A stretch of 64,000 nt of DNA from Bacteroidaceae bacterium (GCA_024401225.1 JAKSLM010000008.1:1-64000), one strand, 5' to 3'. Shown: positions 1-9,298, counted from the first letter of the stretch. Notes: a model not told the origin generated them from the letters alone. Numbers and translations: made by a program.

Positions 1-104
1 AGGTAACAAATACATTAAAAATGATAAGTGTATTAGTCAAATAAAGAATTAAATTCCGCAAAGACTTCGGCGACAGCTTGTAATCTCACTACCAACTACT
101 ATAC

Positions 105-140
105 AAAGAGGATGTGCCACATTGCTGACACATCCTCTTT
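105..140. terminator. Terminator-like hairpin downstream of rnhA
   Basis: Two perfect 12-bp arms (105-116 and 129-140, AAAGAGGATGTG / CACATCCTCTTT) enclose a 12-nt loop. The hairpin lies just past the rnhA stop codon on the minus strand. The T-rich flank is stronger in the plus direction, so it may act both ways or end an unseen plus-strand gene left of the window. Bases 1-104 show no gene. Confidence 0.6.
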
Positions 141-155
141 TATGTTTCTTGCGAT

Positions 156-875
156 TTACTTTCGACCGAAGTCGGCTGGTATCTCGCCCCACTTTTCCGT
201 AGGCCACTTTATGATTGGGTTTTGCCACGAGTTGCTGCGAAGCCACGTTTCGGCTCGAGCTATCATCCGGTACAGTTCCTCTGTGCGCTCATCGTGTGCC
301 AGGGTGGTCTTGCATTGCTTCTTTCTCACCCACAACTGGGCATTCACGCTGTCGGAGTAGATAGGCATGGTGTACAATCCCTTTTGTTTCAGGAGAGCGA
401 GACCATGTACTATGGCAAGAAACTCGCCGATGTTGTTTGTTCCATATACAGGACCGAAATGGAATATCTCCTTGCCTGTGCGCAGGTATACGCCTCGGTA
501 TTCCATCTGCCCAGGATTGCCAGAGCAAGCTGCATCGACCGCAATAGCCTCAACGATGGCATCAGGTGGCAATGGACGCACAACTGGAGCTGCAGGCTTT
601 GGGGCTTCCTCCATCTTGGCATGCTGCCTCTCCTCTTGCTTGCGGACTTCCTCTGCACGAGCAGCCTCAACCTCCTTGAGCAGTTTGTCGTCCTCATCCT
701 TGGCTTTCCATGCCTCATATCCCATCTCGAAGGCATCCTCTGCCTCCTCCTCGGTCTTGAATGCCTTGTACTTGGCATTCGAATAGCCCTTCACCGCTTC
801 CTGGCATGCTTCCCACGATGTGTACACACCGTCTTCAGCACCATCCCATACTACGTAATATTTCTGCTTTGCCAC
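156..875 (-). CDS. rnhA: Viroplasmin-domain ribonuclease H1
   Basis: Ribonuclease H1, which cuts the RNA strand of RNA-DNA hybrids in the cytoplasm (primer and R-loop removal). Residues 1-50 (KQKYYVVWDG, then aromatic and acidic residues) form a caulimovirus-viroplasmin-type hybrid-binding domain. A charged linker follows at about 52-105, then the RNase H fold. The acidic residues fit the catalytic set: D114 in VDAACSGNPG, E151 in NNIGEF, D175 in YSDS and D236 near the C-terminus. The start codon is GTG, because the viroplasmin domain begins at once. It lies 114 nt after the dacB gene on the same strand, across a low-complexity repeat. The fold assignment is firm from the motifs; the cellular role is taken from the family. 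Confidence 0.9.
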   Translation of the reverse strand: MAKQKYYVVWDGAEDGVYTSWEACQEAVKGYSNAKYKAFKTEEEAEDAFEMGYEAWKAKDEDDKLLKEVEAARAEEVRKQEERQHAKMEEAPKPAAPVVRPLPPDAIVEAIAVDAACSGNPGQMEYRGVYLRTGKEIFHFGPVYGTNNIGEFLAIVHGLALLKQKGLYTMPIYSDSVNAQLWVRKKQCKTTLAHDERTEELYRMIARAETWLRSNSWQNPIIKWPTEKWGEIPADFGRK

Positions 876-911
876 TTTTGTAATTGTTATTAATGGATTC
901 CATCAGGCGTA

Positions 912-975
912 CCAGGCTTATTAACCCCATGGACCTTATTAGACTTATTGGACTTACTAACCTTATTAGACTCAC
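912..975. repeat. Degenerate 9-10-bp low-complexity repeat
   Basis: Between dacB and rnhA, the plus strand reads successive units of the form CTTATTAGA / CTTATTGGA / CTTACTAAC / CTTATTAGA. A similar array lies at 47325-47372. It is non-coding and I see no promoter in it. Confidence 0.55.
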
Positions 976-989
976 AGCCCCTTTCATGC

Positions 990-2465
990 TCACTTTGCCA
1001 TCTCTATGCATATCTCATCCTCGATGCCCTTTCCGATGGACGAGGCGGAGAGGTCGCCAACCATGATGGAGAACGCCAGTTCGTGACCGTTGGAGGCTGT
1101 AAGATAGCCAGCCAGGGTTGACACTCCATTGATGGTACCAGTCTTTGCGCGTACATTCTGATAGGCACGTGAGGACTTCATGCGGCTCGAGAGTGTACCA
1201 TCTATGCCTGCTATAGGCAGACTCTCGTAGAGTGGCTGGTAGATCTCCGCTGCACGGAAGGCGTACTTCAGCACCTCGACTTCGAGTTCGGGAGTAGAGC
1301 GGTTGGAATGCGACAATCCGCTGCCATCATAGATCAGATAATGATCGGGATTGCCCTCTGTGCGGAGTATCATCCGTCGCACGGCATCCTTGCAAGCATC
1401 ATAGGTCCACACTTCTGGTTGCTTCTGGCGCGAGAGGCTGAGAAGCATTGATTCTGCATAGAAGTTATCGCTTCGTTTCATCATGGTAGGCAGCACCTTG
1501 TCCATCGGCGAACTGATAGTCATCAGGTGCTTACGCCTTGAAGCAATGCTGTCAGCCATGATCACATCGTAAGGCTGGGACGAGGAGAAGCGAATGCTAT
1601 CCGCCTTCAGCAACTGGTAGATGGATGATACAAAGTACTGTTCCGGATGCTTGATTCTCGACTGCTTGAATGCAGGCACCTGCATCACACGCTTTGCACG
1701 GCGTCCACGACCTACGGTGACCATGACAGGATCACGAGGCACGTGTGAGTCGGTCAGTCCCTTATTGTAGGTGAGCGGAGTGATGAAGTACTCCTCGCTC
1801 GCAGGCACATTGTCCCATGTCCACTGATGCTGGCGGAGCAGATGCGGTTTCAAGGGGACGAGCGCCTGTATGCGTCCATCGATTGAGTCGGCACCCATCG
1901 AGTGTATGGTGTCGGCTATAGCACGCACATCGCTAAACGTGAGCGAAGGGTCGAACCCGCCCTCCACATAGATGTCGCCCTTGAAGTATCGACGCCCAAG
2001 GCTGTCAGTCATCATCTCGCCATCGGTCGTTACGTTGGTATCGAAGGTGTAATCCATGCCGAGGGTGGACAGCGCCGTAGTAGCCACGAAGAGCTTCTGG
2101 GTGCTTGCTGGCTTCATCATGCGCTGAGCATTGTAGGAGTAGATGACAGAGTCGGCCGAGAGGTCGTAGACGAGGCATCCCAGCGTATACTTGTATTCCA
2201 CCGTGCGAGTCACACGACGGCGGCTTCGGCTGCTCACACGCGATGACACACGTGCAAAGCGGCGGCGGTTGACCACCGAGTCGAGCCTTTGCTGAAAGTG
2301 GTATACCCATCGCTGCTCGGGCGTCATGTTGAGTGTGTCGACCTCAGGATGCAGGAGTGAATCAATCTGCATCTCGATCAGCGAATCGAGCACAATATCC
2401 TCTTCCTGAGCAAAGATGCCCAGTGTGAATAGTATTGATGTCAGTATTACTAATGTTCGTTTCAA
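990..2465 (-). CDS. dacB: D-alanyl-D-alanine carboxypeptidase/endopeptidase (PBP4, peptidase S13 family)
   Basis: Periplasmic class C penicillin-binding protein that trims or cleaves peptidoglycan peptides. Residues 1-20 are a Sec signal peptide ending near FAQ. The serine active-site motifs are all present and in order: SxxK at S121-K124 (ASTQK), SxN at 332-334 (SDN) and KTG at 441-443 (AKTGT). The long gap between SxxK and SxN matches the inserted domains of the PBP4/DacB family. The start is TTG, as no upstream in-frame ATG fits and the signal peptide begins there. It starts 8 nt after the beta-propeller lipoprotein gene, so the two are probably co-transcribed, and the whole run may be read from the mutS promoter. 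Confidence 0.92.
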   Translation of the reverse strand: MKRTLVILTSILFTLGIFAQEEDIVLDSLIEMQIDSLLHPEVDTLNMTPEQRWVYHFQQRLDSVVNRRRFARVSSRVSSRSRRRVTRTVEYKYTLGCLVYDLSADSVIYSYNAQRMMKPASTQKLFVATTALSTLGMDYTFDTNVTTDGEMMTDSLGRRYFKGDIYVEGGFDPSLTFSDVRAIADTIHSMGADSIDGRIQALVPLKPHLLRQHQWTWDNVPASEEYFITPLTYNKGLTDSHVPRDPVMVTVGRGRRAKRVMQVPAFKQSRIKHPEQYFVSSIYQLLKADSIRFSSSQPYDVIMADSIASRRKHLMTISSPMDKVLPTMMKRSDNFYAESMLLSLSRQKQPEVWTYDACKDAVRRMILRTEGNPDHYLIYDGSGLSHSNRSTPELEVEVLKYAFRAAEIYQPLYESLPIAGIDGTLSSRMKSSRAYQNVRAKTGTINGVSTLAGYLTASNGHELAFSIMVGDLSASSIGKGIEDEICIEMAK

Positions 2466-2473
2466 ATCGTGTA

Positions 2474-4078
2474 TTATTGTATTTCAAACTTATGAATCTC
2501 TTGTCCTCGCGAACCTACCACAAACTGATTGCCTACCACTACAGGTGAGCTCTCAAAGTTGTTGACCATGTGTTCGCAGAATAGGATCTCGCCCGTCTTA
2601 CCATCGATGAGATAGGCAAATCCGCTCGAATCGCCTGCGAAGATGTACTGCTTGCCTGATTCGTTTAGGAAACCTACAGGCGACGACCAAGCGAAGGTCT
2701 TCAGGCGTACCTTATATATAATATCTCCGGTCTGCTTATCGAATGCCACGAAATCGGCCTTGTTAGGAGTCTCAAACTGGCAGATATTGGCAAATATCAT
2801 GCCTTCGCAGTCGCCCTTTCCAAGCAATGGAGTGCAGTACAAGCCACCATCGAAGTGCTTTCCGCCCAGGTTGAGCTTCTCGCAGCTGAGCTTATCCTCC
2901 CATACCACTTCACCTGTGAGGCCATTGAGTTTGAGAAAGTGGCAATAGCCCGATAAGCCCTGGCGGTCCACCTCGCATCCAGTATAGAGATACGGTACAT
3001 CATCAATCACCTCGCAGACTATGCTGCCATCGATGTCATCATGATTGTCATAATGCCATATTGGCTTCAGCGTATTGAGATCGATGCAGAGTATGTCGCC
3101 ATGGTTCGTTCCGAAGAATCCGTAGTTCTTGTACACGCAGAGGCTGTTCTCCACTCCTGCAGCACCATCGCCCTTAGCGCGGAATCGCAATGTAGAGTGC
3201 TTGATCAGTTCGCCCTCCTTGACAAGGAACTTATAGATGGTACCGTTCTCGCCTGGCCAGAAGAGGAATTGTCCCACCCTGACAGGCGAAGAGTCGAAGG
3301 CACACCAGCGCACCCATGCGTTTGCATCACGACCCGAATAGTAGAATATATCGTGCTTGAACAGGTTGATGCCCAACTGGCTCATAGGATCGACCTTTGG
3401 AATGCCTTGTCCTACATACAGATTGCCATTGAGCGATGGGTCAAGGCTGATGCTTCCCTTGATAGGGTTTGTCACATCGATTGGAGTGCGTGATGCTTTT
3501 CCTGTCTGGAAATTGATGAAGTACACATTGCCGCACAGCGAACCGACCATGATTTCCTCTGCTGCGAAGTCAGCGGTAAGAGCTGGTGACTCAGCCTTGA
3601 ACCGGGCCATCTGCTTGTCTGTCCACTTCACATACACAGGTTCGCCGGTCCATCCCGAACCTCCGCCCCATGTTCCCATAGACGTATGTGTACCATCGAA
3701 GTCGGTCTTGAATACCCACTTCTGCACTATCTTGGTTGGAGTGCCTTTCACCTGGCCTCCGAAGTTGGCATCGCGAAGCGTATTGCCTCGGAAGGTAAAC
3801 ACGCCCGGAGTCTCCAGATACACGTTCTTCATGTCGTCCAGCACACCTGATGTAGCCGTATCGAACACAGTTATGCTATAGTCAATCTCGCTTACCGATG
3901 GCAACTGATCCACAGGCAGGGGAGTCTTGGCTATACGCTCAGCTTCAAGTACTGCCTCGATGGAATCGGAATCGACCACAACACCATCATCGGCTTTGGT
4001 CACCATGCCTCCGCATGATGCAAGCAGCATGCTGATACATGCTACCAAAAGGGCCGGAACAAGAATTACCTTTTTCAC
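2474..4078 (-). CDS. PQQ-type beta-propeller lipoprotein
   Basis: A 534-residue lipoprotein with signal peptide and lipobox LASC (Cys at about residue 21). The body is made of WD/PQQ-like blades with repeated strands such as WHYDNHDDIDGS, GLTGEVVWEDKL, DKQTGDIIYKVRL and DGKTGEILFCE; the repeated G-x-T/x-G-E/D-I/V turn is the blade signature. Related folds include BamB and PQQ-dependent enzymes, but I see no clear cofactor or calcium-site motif, so it is more likely a binding or scaffold protein of the cell envelope. The start codon is GTG. It starts 17 nt after the GSCFA gene and ends 8 nt before dacB, which suggests a shared envelope role. Confidence 0.8.
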   Translation of the reverse strand: MKKVILVPALLVACISMLLASCGGMVTKADDGVVVDSDSIEAVLEAERIAKTPLPVDQLPSVSEIDYSITVFDTATSGVLDDMKNVYLETPGVFTFRGNTLRDANFGGQVKGTPTKIVQKWVFKTDFDGTHTSMGTWGGGSGWTGEPVYVKWTDKQMARFKAESPALTADFAAEEIMVGSLCGNVYFINFQTGKASRTPIDVTNPIKGSISLDPSLNGNLYVGQGIPKVDPMSQLGINLFKHDIFYYSGRDANAWVRWCAFDSSPVRVGQFLFWPGENGTIYKFLVKEGELIKHSTLRFRAKGDGAAGVENSLCVYKNYGFFGTNHGDILCIDLNTLKPIWHYDNHDDIDGSIVCEVIDDVPYLYTGCEVDRQGLSGYCHFLKLNGLTGEVVWEDKLSCEKLNLGGKHFDGGLYCTPLLGKGDCEGMIFANICQFETPNKADFVAFDKQTGDIIYKVRLKTFAWSSPVGFLNESGKQYIFAGDSSGFAYLIDGKTGEILFCEHMVNNFESSPVVVGNQFVVGSRGQEIHKFEIQ

Positions 4079-4095
4079 TTTCTCTTTGATCTTAT

Positions 4096-4974
4096 TTATT
4101 TCACTATCTGTCTATGTTGCTGGCGGGCATATTCCTTCGCAGCCTTCGCCACAGCATCCTTTGTTGTCTCTGTAAAATACGTATCCTGGAATCTCTGCCA
4201 GATGTACTCCACCGCCATGGATGAAGGATGGATGAGGTCGTCGGCATAGAAGCGGTAGTCGCGCAACTCGTCCATCATGATTTCGTACGATGGGAAATAG
4301 GATGCCTGCTCACCGTTTGATACGATATCATCAACGGCTTGCAGGAGTATGCCTTTTGATATCTGGTTGATGTGCATACCATCGCGCTTGTGTCGAATAG
4401 GACTAACCGTAAATATCACCTTGAGCTTCGGATTAATGCTGCCCAATAGTTGCAGCAGCATCTGCCACTGGTCTGCAATGTCATAGGCCGAAAGGCGCTG
4501 GCGATCAAATAGAGCATCGGGCTGCTTATGGCAGTTGGCCACAAGCATTCCACTATCCTTGAGCCTATAGATGATGCTTGTACCGAGCGTGACGATAAGT
4601 ACATCAGCTTCCCGCAGGAAGTCGCTCACCTTAAGCATCGTAGCGTTGGCACGCTCTATCAGTTCGTCGCGCGACTCAGACGAGAAGCGCGAATGGTGCA
4701 TCCACGAGTGCCAACGCTGTGTGGTGGCATCGAGGATGAGTTCGGGCGAGTCGGCCGAATATTCACGCTCGCTGATGGAACGCAGCAGCATGGCTGCGAT
4801 ACTGGCTGGATTGTAAAGCGTTCCGAAAGGATTGACCATAGCATCAAATCCGCTACGCACCAGATGTGCTCCTACCTCGTCGGCAAAGCACGATCCTATC
4901 AGCAGCACCTTATCCGAGTGCTTTATGTCCCACTTCGAGCGTGGAATGTCAACCTTTGTCTGAAACTGTATCAT
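4096..4974 (-). CDS. GSCFA-domain protein
   Basis: Member of the GSCFA family, named for the conserved N-terminal GSCF(A) motif, seen here as LLIGSCFADEVG. The motif and the later DVLIVTLGTS and DLIHPSSMAVEYIW blocks resemble SGNH-type hydrolases, with GS near the N-terminus and D-x-x-H near the C-terminus, so an esterase or hydrolase activity is plausible but unproven. I prefer the ATG at 4974 (MIQFQTKVDIP), which places the conserved strand next to the start; an ATG at 4986 adds MVTL. No signal peptide is visible, so it is probably cytoplasmic. It lies between mutS and the beta-propeller lipoprotein on the same strand. Confidence 0.85.
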   Translation of the reverse strand: MIQFQTKVDIPRSKWDIKHSDKVLLIGSCFADEVGAHLVRSGFDAMVNPFGTLYNPASIAAMLLRSISEREYSADSPELILDATTQRWHSWMHHSRFSSESRDELIERANATMLKVSDFLREADVLIVTLGTSIIYRLKDSGMLVANCHKQPDALFDRQRLSAYDIADQWQMLLQLLGSINPKLKVIFTVSPIRHKRDGMHINQISKGILLQAVDDIVSNGEQASYFPSYEIMMDELRDYRFYADDLIHPSSMAVEYIWQRFQDTYFTETTKDAVAKAAKEYARQQHRQIVK

Positions 4975-5005
4975 GAGCGTAACCATTTTTTAAGGGAGTA
5001 CCTAG

Positions 5006-5042
5006 ATGGATAATCAAAGGGTCAGACCCCTTGATTATCCAT
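5006..5042 (-). terminator. 16-bp hairpin between mutS and the GSCFA gene
   Basis: Arms at 5006-5021 and 5027-5042 (ATGGATAATCAAAGGG / CCCCTTGATTATCCAT) enclose a 5-nt loop. The single mismatch becomes a G-U pair in the minus-strand RNA, so all 16 pairs form in the mutS transcript. It starts 7 nt after the mutS stop codon. There is no following U-run, so it may be an RNA-stability or processing hairpin rather than a simple terminator. Confidence 0.6.
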
Positions 5043-5049
5043 TTTCGGT

Positions 5050-7674
5050 CTAAACCTTTCCCTTTACAATCCTCTTTATATCATTGAGCTTATTGAGTGC
5101 CTCAAGCGGAGTGAGTGCATTGATGTCGAGATTGAGTATCTCATCGCGTATCTGGCAAAGCACAGGGTCGTCGAGTTGGAAGAAACTGAGCTGACTGGCC
5201 GATGCTGCTGCGATGTTTTGTGTCTGAGGGCGCGATATTCCATCGCCCGAGTTGTTCTTCTCAAGTTCGGTAAGCACTTGTTCAGCACGTTTCACAATCG
5301 ATGGCGCCATACCGGCTATCTTTGCCACATGGATACCGAACGAGTGTTCGCTGCCTCCAGGCACCAGTTTGCGCATGAAGATCACCTTGCCATCCACCTC
5401 GCGCACCGATACGTTGTAGTTCTTTACCCTCTGCAGGCTCTTCTCCATCTCGTTGAGTTCGTGGTAGTGAGTAGCAAAGAGTGTGCGCGCATGGGCCTTG
5501 CGATTCTCGTGTATGTGCTCTACGATGCTCCACGCTATCGAGATGCCATCGTAGGTCGAAGTGCCTCGTCCCAATTCGTCAAACAGTACCAGGCTTCGTT
5601 CCGAGATATTATTAAGGATGGATGCAGCCTCGTTCATCTCCACCATGAAGGTCGATTCGCCCACGGAGATGTTGTCGCTTGCTCCCACTCGGGTGAAGAT
5701 CTTATCGCACACTCCAACCCTTGCGCTATCGGCAGGAACGAACGATCCCATCTGTGCCAGGAGCACTATGAGCGCAGTCTGGCGAAGCAAGGCCGACTTA
5801 CCCGCCATGTTAGGACCGGTGAGGATGATGATCTGCTGCTTGTCGTTGTCGAGATAGATGTCGTTTGGCACATATTTCTCGCCTATAGGCATCTGCTGCT
5901 CTATGACCGGATGGCGTCCCTGCTTGATGTCGAGCACCATGCTTTCATCCACCACAGGGCGATTGTACCTGTATTCCTTGGCTATCATGGCAAACGACAG
6001 GAGCACATCGAGCTGAGCTATGAGCTGGGAGTCGAGCTGCAGCTGAGTTATGAAGTCCATTGCATAGGTTGCCAGTTCGTTGTAGAGGCGAGTCTCGAGT
6101 GCGAGTATCTTGTCCTGTGCTCCGAGTATCTTGTCTTCGTATTCCTTAAGTTCCTGAGTGATGTAGCGCTCGGCCTGTGTGAGCGTCTGCTTTCTTATCC
6201 ACTCTGGAGGCACAAGGTCCTTATACGTGTTGCGGACTTCCATGTAGTAGCCAAACACGTTGTTGAAACCGATCTTCAGACTCTGTATGCCCGTAGCCTC
6301 ACTCTCCCTCTGCTGGATGGTCAGCAGGTAGTCCTTGCCTCTGAAGGCTATGTTGCGAAGTTCGTCAAGCTCTTCATTCACTCCATCGGCTATCACGCCA
6401 CCCTTGTTCACGAGTGTAGGTGGGTTCTGAGCCAGTTCGTGCTCTATCCTGTCGCGCAAGGCTACACATGCATCAAGGCGTTCACCAAACATTCGCAGGC
6501 TTTCGTTGTCCGTCTGCAAACAGAGGTTCTTGATTGGTTCGATGGCTTTCAACGCCACTTTCAACTGCGCCATGTCGCGAGGCGATACACGCTGCACAGC
6601 CACCTTCGAGCAGATACGTTCCAAGTCGCCTATCTGCTGCAGTAGTTCTTCGATCGAGTCGCGGAACTCTGGTTCGCGGAAGAAGTATTCCACCACATCC
6701 TGGCGTTCCTGTATTGGTTTGACATCCTTCAATGGGAACACAATCCATCGGCGCAGCATGCGGCCTCCCATCGGACTCACGGTCTTATCGATGGTGGAAA
6801 GCAGGCTGTTGCCTCCTTCGTTCATCGAACCAAGCAGTTCGAGCGAACGTATGGTGAACTTATCCAGGCGCACGTACTTATTTTCTTCTATGCGCTGGAT
6901 GTTGCGGATGTGCGATATGTGAGTATGCTGAGTCTGTTCGAGGTAGTACAGTATGGCGCCTGCAGCAATGATGCCATTGTGCAGGTGATCGATGCCATAG
7001 CCCTTCAGGTTCTTCACTCCGAAATGAGTGAGCAGCTTCTTTCGGCCCGTCTCGTCGGTGAAGATCCAGTCGTCCATCTCGAACGTAAAGAACTTGGCAC
7101 CGAAGTTGCCTTCAAACATCATTCGCCTGCCTCTCTCATACAGTACCTCCTTTGGCGAAAAGTTGGTGAGAAGCTTATCGACATAGTCGGTCGTACCCTC
7201 TGCCGTGAGGAACTCACCGGTCGAGATGTCAAGCAAAGCTATACCGCATGCCGACTTGCCAAAATGAATGGCAGCAAGAAAGTTGTTCTCCTTATGGTTG
7301 AGCACCGTATCCTCAAGAGCCACACCAGGAGTCACAAGCTCCGTGATGCCACGCTTCACCAGCTTCTTTGTCAGCTTCGGATCCTCCAGCTGGTCACATA
7401 TTGCCACACGCTTGCCTGCACGGATGAGCTTTGGCAGATAGGTATCCAATGCATGATGCGGAAATCCAGCCATAGCCGTACCGCTTGCCGAAGTGCCAGC
7501 CACGCTGCTACGCTTGGTAAGCGTGATGCCCAGTATGTCGGCAGCCACGCCGGCATCCTCATTGTATGTCTCATAGAAATCACCGCAACGAAACAGCAGC
7601 AAAGCATCCGGATGCTTCGCCTTCAGATCGTAAAACTGCCTCATCATCGGGGTGAGTTCATCTTTCTTTGCCAT
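5050..7674 (-). CDS. mutS: DNA mismatch repair protein MutS
   Basis: Recognises mismatched bases and starts repair with MutL in the cytoplasm. The N-terminal mismatch-binding F-x-E motif is present in [10 protein letters not shown] (about residues 29-38). Connector, core and clamp regions follow. The ABC-type ATPase has Walker [10 protein letters not shown] at 619-627 and Walker [11 protein letters not shown] with D699 and E700, then the ATHYHEL signature. At 874 residues it is the normal length for MutS1. ATG start at 7674, with a consensus Bacteroidetes promoter element 56 nt upstream. It is the first gene of the leftward run ending with dacB, though a strong hairpin follows its stop codon and may partly separate expression. 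Confidence 0.98.
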   Translation of the reverse strand: MAKKDELTPMMRQFYDLKAKHPDALLLFRCGDFYETYNEDAGVAADILGITLTKRSSVAGTSASGTAMAGFPHHALDTYLPKLIRAGKRVAICDQLEDPKLTKKLVKRGITELVTPGVALEDTVLNHKENNFLAAIHFGKSACGIALLDISTGEFLTAEGTTDYVDKLLTNFSPKEVLYERGRRMMFEGNFGAKFFTFEMDDWIFTDETGRKKLLTHFGVKNLKGYGIDHLHNGIIAAGAILYYLEQTQHTHISHIRNIQRIEENKYVRLDKFTIRSLELLGSMNEGGNSLLSTIDKTVSPMGGRMLRRWIVFPLKDVKPIQERQDVVEYFFREPEFRDSIEELLQQIGDLERICSKVAVQRVSPRDMAQLKVALKAIEPIKNLCLQTDNESLRMFGERLDACVALRDRIEHELAQNPPTLVNKGGVIADGVNEELDELRNIAFRGKDYLLTIQQRESEATGIQSLKIGFNNVFGYYMEVRNTYKDLVPPEWIRKQTLTQAERYITQELKEYEDKILGAQDKILALETRLYNELATYAMDFITQLQLDSQLIAQLDVLLSFAMIAKEYRYNRPVVDESMVLDIKQGRHPVIEQQMPIGEKYVPNDIYLDNDKQQIIILTGPNMAGKSALLRQTALIVLLAQMGSFVPADSARVGVCDKIFTRVGASDNISVGESTFMVEMNEAASILNNISERSLVLFDELGRGTSTYDGISIAWSIVEHIHENRKAHARTLFATHYHELNEMEKSLQRVKNYNVSVREVDGKVIFMRKLVPGGSEHSFGIHVAKIAGMAPSIVKRAEQVLTELEKNNSGDGISRPQTQNIAAASASQLSFFQLDDPVLCQIRDEILNLDINALTPLEALNKLNDIKRIVKGKV

Positions 7675-7729
7675 AAGCAGGTATAGAAGATTATGTTTGT
7701 ATATTTCTTTTTGGTTAGTAATGAGACTG

Positions 7730-7737
7730 CAAAGATA
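7730..7737 (-). promoter_or_regulatory. Probable mutS promoter (-7 element)
   Basis: The minus strand reads TATCTTTG, an exact match to the Bacteroidetes -7 consensus TAnnTTTG, 55 nt upstream of the mutS ATG. No clear TTG -33 element is at the expected distance. Confidence 0.6.
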
Positions 7738-7739
7738 GT

Positions 7740-7838
7740 GAATTATTGTGAATTAAGAATTATAATTTGCGAATTATTAGTTAAGATTTACAAATAATGA
7801 ATTATCATTTTCGATTTATGAATTATATATTATGAATT
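7740..7838. repeat. AT-rich GAATTA repeats in the divergent promoter region
   Basis: Seven copies of GAATTA begin at 7740, 7750, 7757, 7771, 7799, 7820 and 7833 within about 100 bp of very AT-rich DNA between the divergent mutS and DUF4294 promoters. No reading frame is present. Confidence 0.6.
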
Positions 7839-7844
7839 ATTTCT

Positions 7845-7852
7845 TACCTTTG
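7845..7852 (+). promoter_or_regulatory. Probable promoter of the DUF4294 gene (-7 element)
   Basis: TACCTTTG matches TAnnTTTG exactly and ends 17 nt before the ATG at 7870, so the 5' leader would be only about 10 nt with no Shine-Dalgarno sequence. Confidence 0.6.
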
Positions 7853-7869
7853 CATCGTTTTTCACGACA

Positions 7870-8511
7870 ATGAAGCAATACATACGTTACATACTCATTA
7901 CCATCGGCTTTCTGGCATCCATCCCCACACATGCACAAGTAGTTGCAAGCCTGGAAAACGACCGAGCCATGACTGGCGACCCGATATTCTCACACTATGT
8001 GGAATATACGGGCATGGTGATGTATGATGGCGAACTGATCCCAAGCTTCAGGATGGCAGACGTCTACTGCTTCAAGAAACTCGTATTCAAGAATGCCCGC
8101 GAGGCAAAGAAATACTATAAGATAGCCACCAACATCAAGAAGGTCTACCCTATAGCATGCGAGATAAAGCGTACGGTCGACAAGACCATCGCCCACCTCG
8201 ACAGCCTACCAACCAAGAAGGAGAAAGATGCCTTCATGAAGAAAGCAGAAAAGGAACTCATGGCAGCCTATAAGCCACGACTCAAGAAGCTCACCTTCTC
8301 GCAAGGCAAACTGCTCATCAAGCTTGTCGACCGTCAATGCGACATGACAAGCTACCAGCTTATCAAGACCTACATGGGAGGATTCAAGGCCGGCTTCTAC
8401 AACGCCTTCGCATCCATCTTCGGAGCCAGTCTGAAGAAGGAATACGATGCCGAATGCGACGACCGCCTCACCGAGAGAGCCATACTGCTCATCGAAAGCG
8501 GTCAGCTCTAA
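7870..8511 (+). CDS. DUF4294 family secreted protein
   Basis: A 213-residue protein with an N-terminal Sec signal peptide (hydrophobic stretch to about residue 22, ending THAQ). The mature part contains the DUF4294 region: GELIPSFRMADVYCF, then NAREAKKYYKIATNIKKVYPIA, then a lysine-rich helical segment and QLIKTYMGGFKAGFYNAFA. This family is widespread in Bacteroidetes and has no established function. The protein is strongly basic and probably periplasmic. It is followed 41 nt later by the RNA methyltransferase gene on the same strand. The family call is from memory of the pattern. Confidence 0.8.
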   Translation: MKQYIRYILITIGFLASIPTHAQVVASLENDRAMTGDPIFSHYVEYTGMVMYDGELIPSFRMADVYCFKKLVFKNAREAKKYYKIATNIKKVYPIACEIKRTVDKTIAHLDSLPTKKEKDAFMKKAEKELMAAYKPRLKKLTFSQGKLLIKLVDRQCDMTSYQLIKTYMGGFKAGFYNAFASIFGASLKKEYDAECDDRLTERAILLIESGQL

Positions 8512-8552
8512 CAACAGAACATTTATGAAGTAGGTGATAAAAATTAGTTTAG

Positions 8553-9110
8553 ATGGGAAGAAAACTCAACATACTCGAGATGGGGCGCATGAACGTTGAA
8601 GAATTCAAGCGTTCGGACAAGATGCCTCTGGTCGTTGTGCTCGACGATGTGCGATCCATGTACAACGTAGGCAGCGTGTTCCGCACCGCCGACGCCTTCC
8701 GAGTATCATCCATCTGCCTCTGCGGCATCACAGCCCAGCCACCTCATCCAGAGATTCACAAGACAGCACTCGGCGCAGAAGACACCGTCGACTGGCAGCA
8801 CTACCCTGACACCATGTCGGCAGTCGAAGCCCTTCACACCCAAGGCTACTACATCTTCAGCATCGAGCAATGCGAAGGTTCCACCATGCTACAGCACCTC
8901 CCCGACACCATCAGCCGCCTGCGCAGCGAACAGCACATCGAGCGTTTCGCCATCATCATGGGCAACGAAGTCAAAGGTGTGAAGCAAGAGGTCGTCAACG
9001 CATCCGATGCCTGCCTTGAGATTCCCCAGTTTGGCACCAAGCACTCCCTCAATGTCAGCACCACCGCCGGCATGGTGATCTGGGAATTTGCAAAACTCCT
9101 TATCGTGTAG
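8553..9110 (+). CDS. SpoU/TrmH-family RNA 2'-O-methyltransferase
   Basis: A 185-residue SPOUT-class methyltransferase that uses SAM to methylate a ribose 2'-OH in tRNA or rRNA. The three family motifs are visible: motif 1 NVGSVFRTADAF with the catalytic Arg (about residues 36-47), motif 2 IIMGNEVKGV and motif 3 IPQFGTKHSLNVSTTAG near the C-terminus, which form the trefoil knot. There is no extended N-terminal substrate-binding domain, so it is a minimal TrmH/TrmL-type enzyme; the exact RNA target cannot be told. Start is the ATG at 8553. It converges with the fimbrial operon. Confidence 0.9.
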   Translation: MGRKLNILEMGRMNVEEFKRSDKMPLVVVLDDVRSMYNVGSVFRTADAFRVSSICLCGITAQPPHPEIHKTALGAEDTVDWQHYPDTMSAVEALHTQGYYIFSIEQCEGSTMLQHLPDTISRLRSEQHIERFAIIMGNEVKGVKQEVVNASDACLEIPQFGTKHSLNVSTTAGMVIWEFAKLLIV

Positions 9111-9163
9111 CCCACACCCCTCTTACTCGAACACATCAATCCTCTTACTCAAACACAACAAAC

Positions 9164-9241
9164 TCCTTGCAAGAACATCGCAAAGTCCTTGCAAGGATTT
9201 CACTATTTCCTTGCAAGGATTTCGTCATCTCCTTGCAAGGA
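9164..9241. repeat. Four-copy 22-bp array of palindrome TCCTTGCAAGGA
   Basis: The perfect 12-bp palindrome TCCTTGCAAGGA starts at 9186, 9208 and 9230, with a near copy (TCCTTGCAAGAA) at 9164. The period is exactly 22 bp, two helical turns, with variable 10-bp spacers. The unit is too short and the spacers are too small for CRISPR. Confidence 0.9.
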
Positions 9242-9298
9242 CTTTCTCCACACCCTACCCACATCCACAAAAACAAGTTTCATCCCAAAACATGCCAA

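Noticed and set aside
5176..6645. Long plus-strand open frame of 489 codons opposite mutS
   Set aside because: It is the shadow of the strongly coding mutS frame and has no family motif, promoter or ribosome-binding site.
9164..9241. CRISPR array
   Set aside because: The repeat is a 12-bp palindrome with 10-bp spacers; CRISPR repeats and spacers are two to three times longer, and no cas gene is present.
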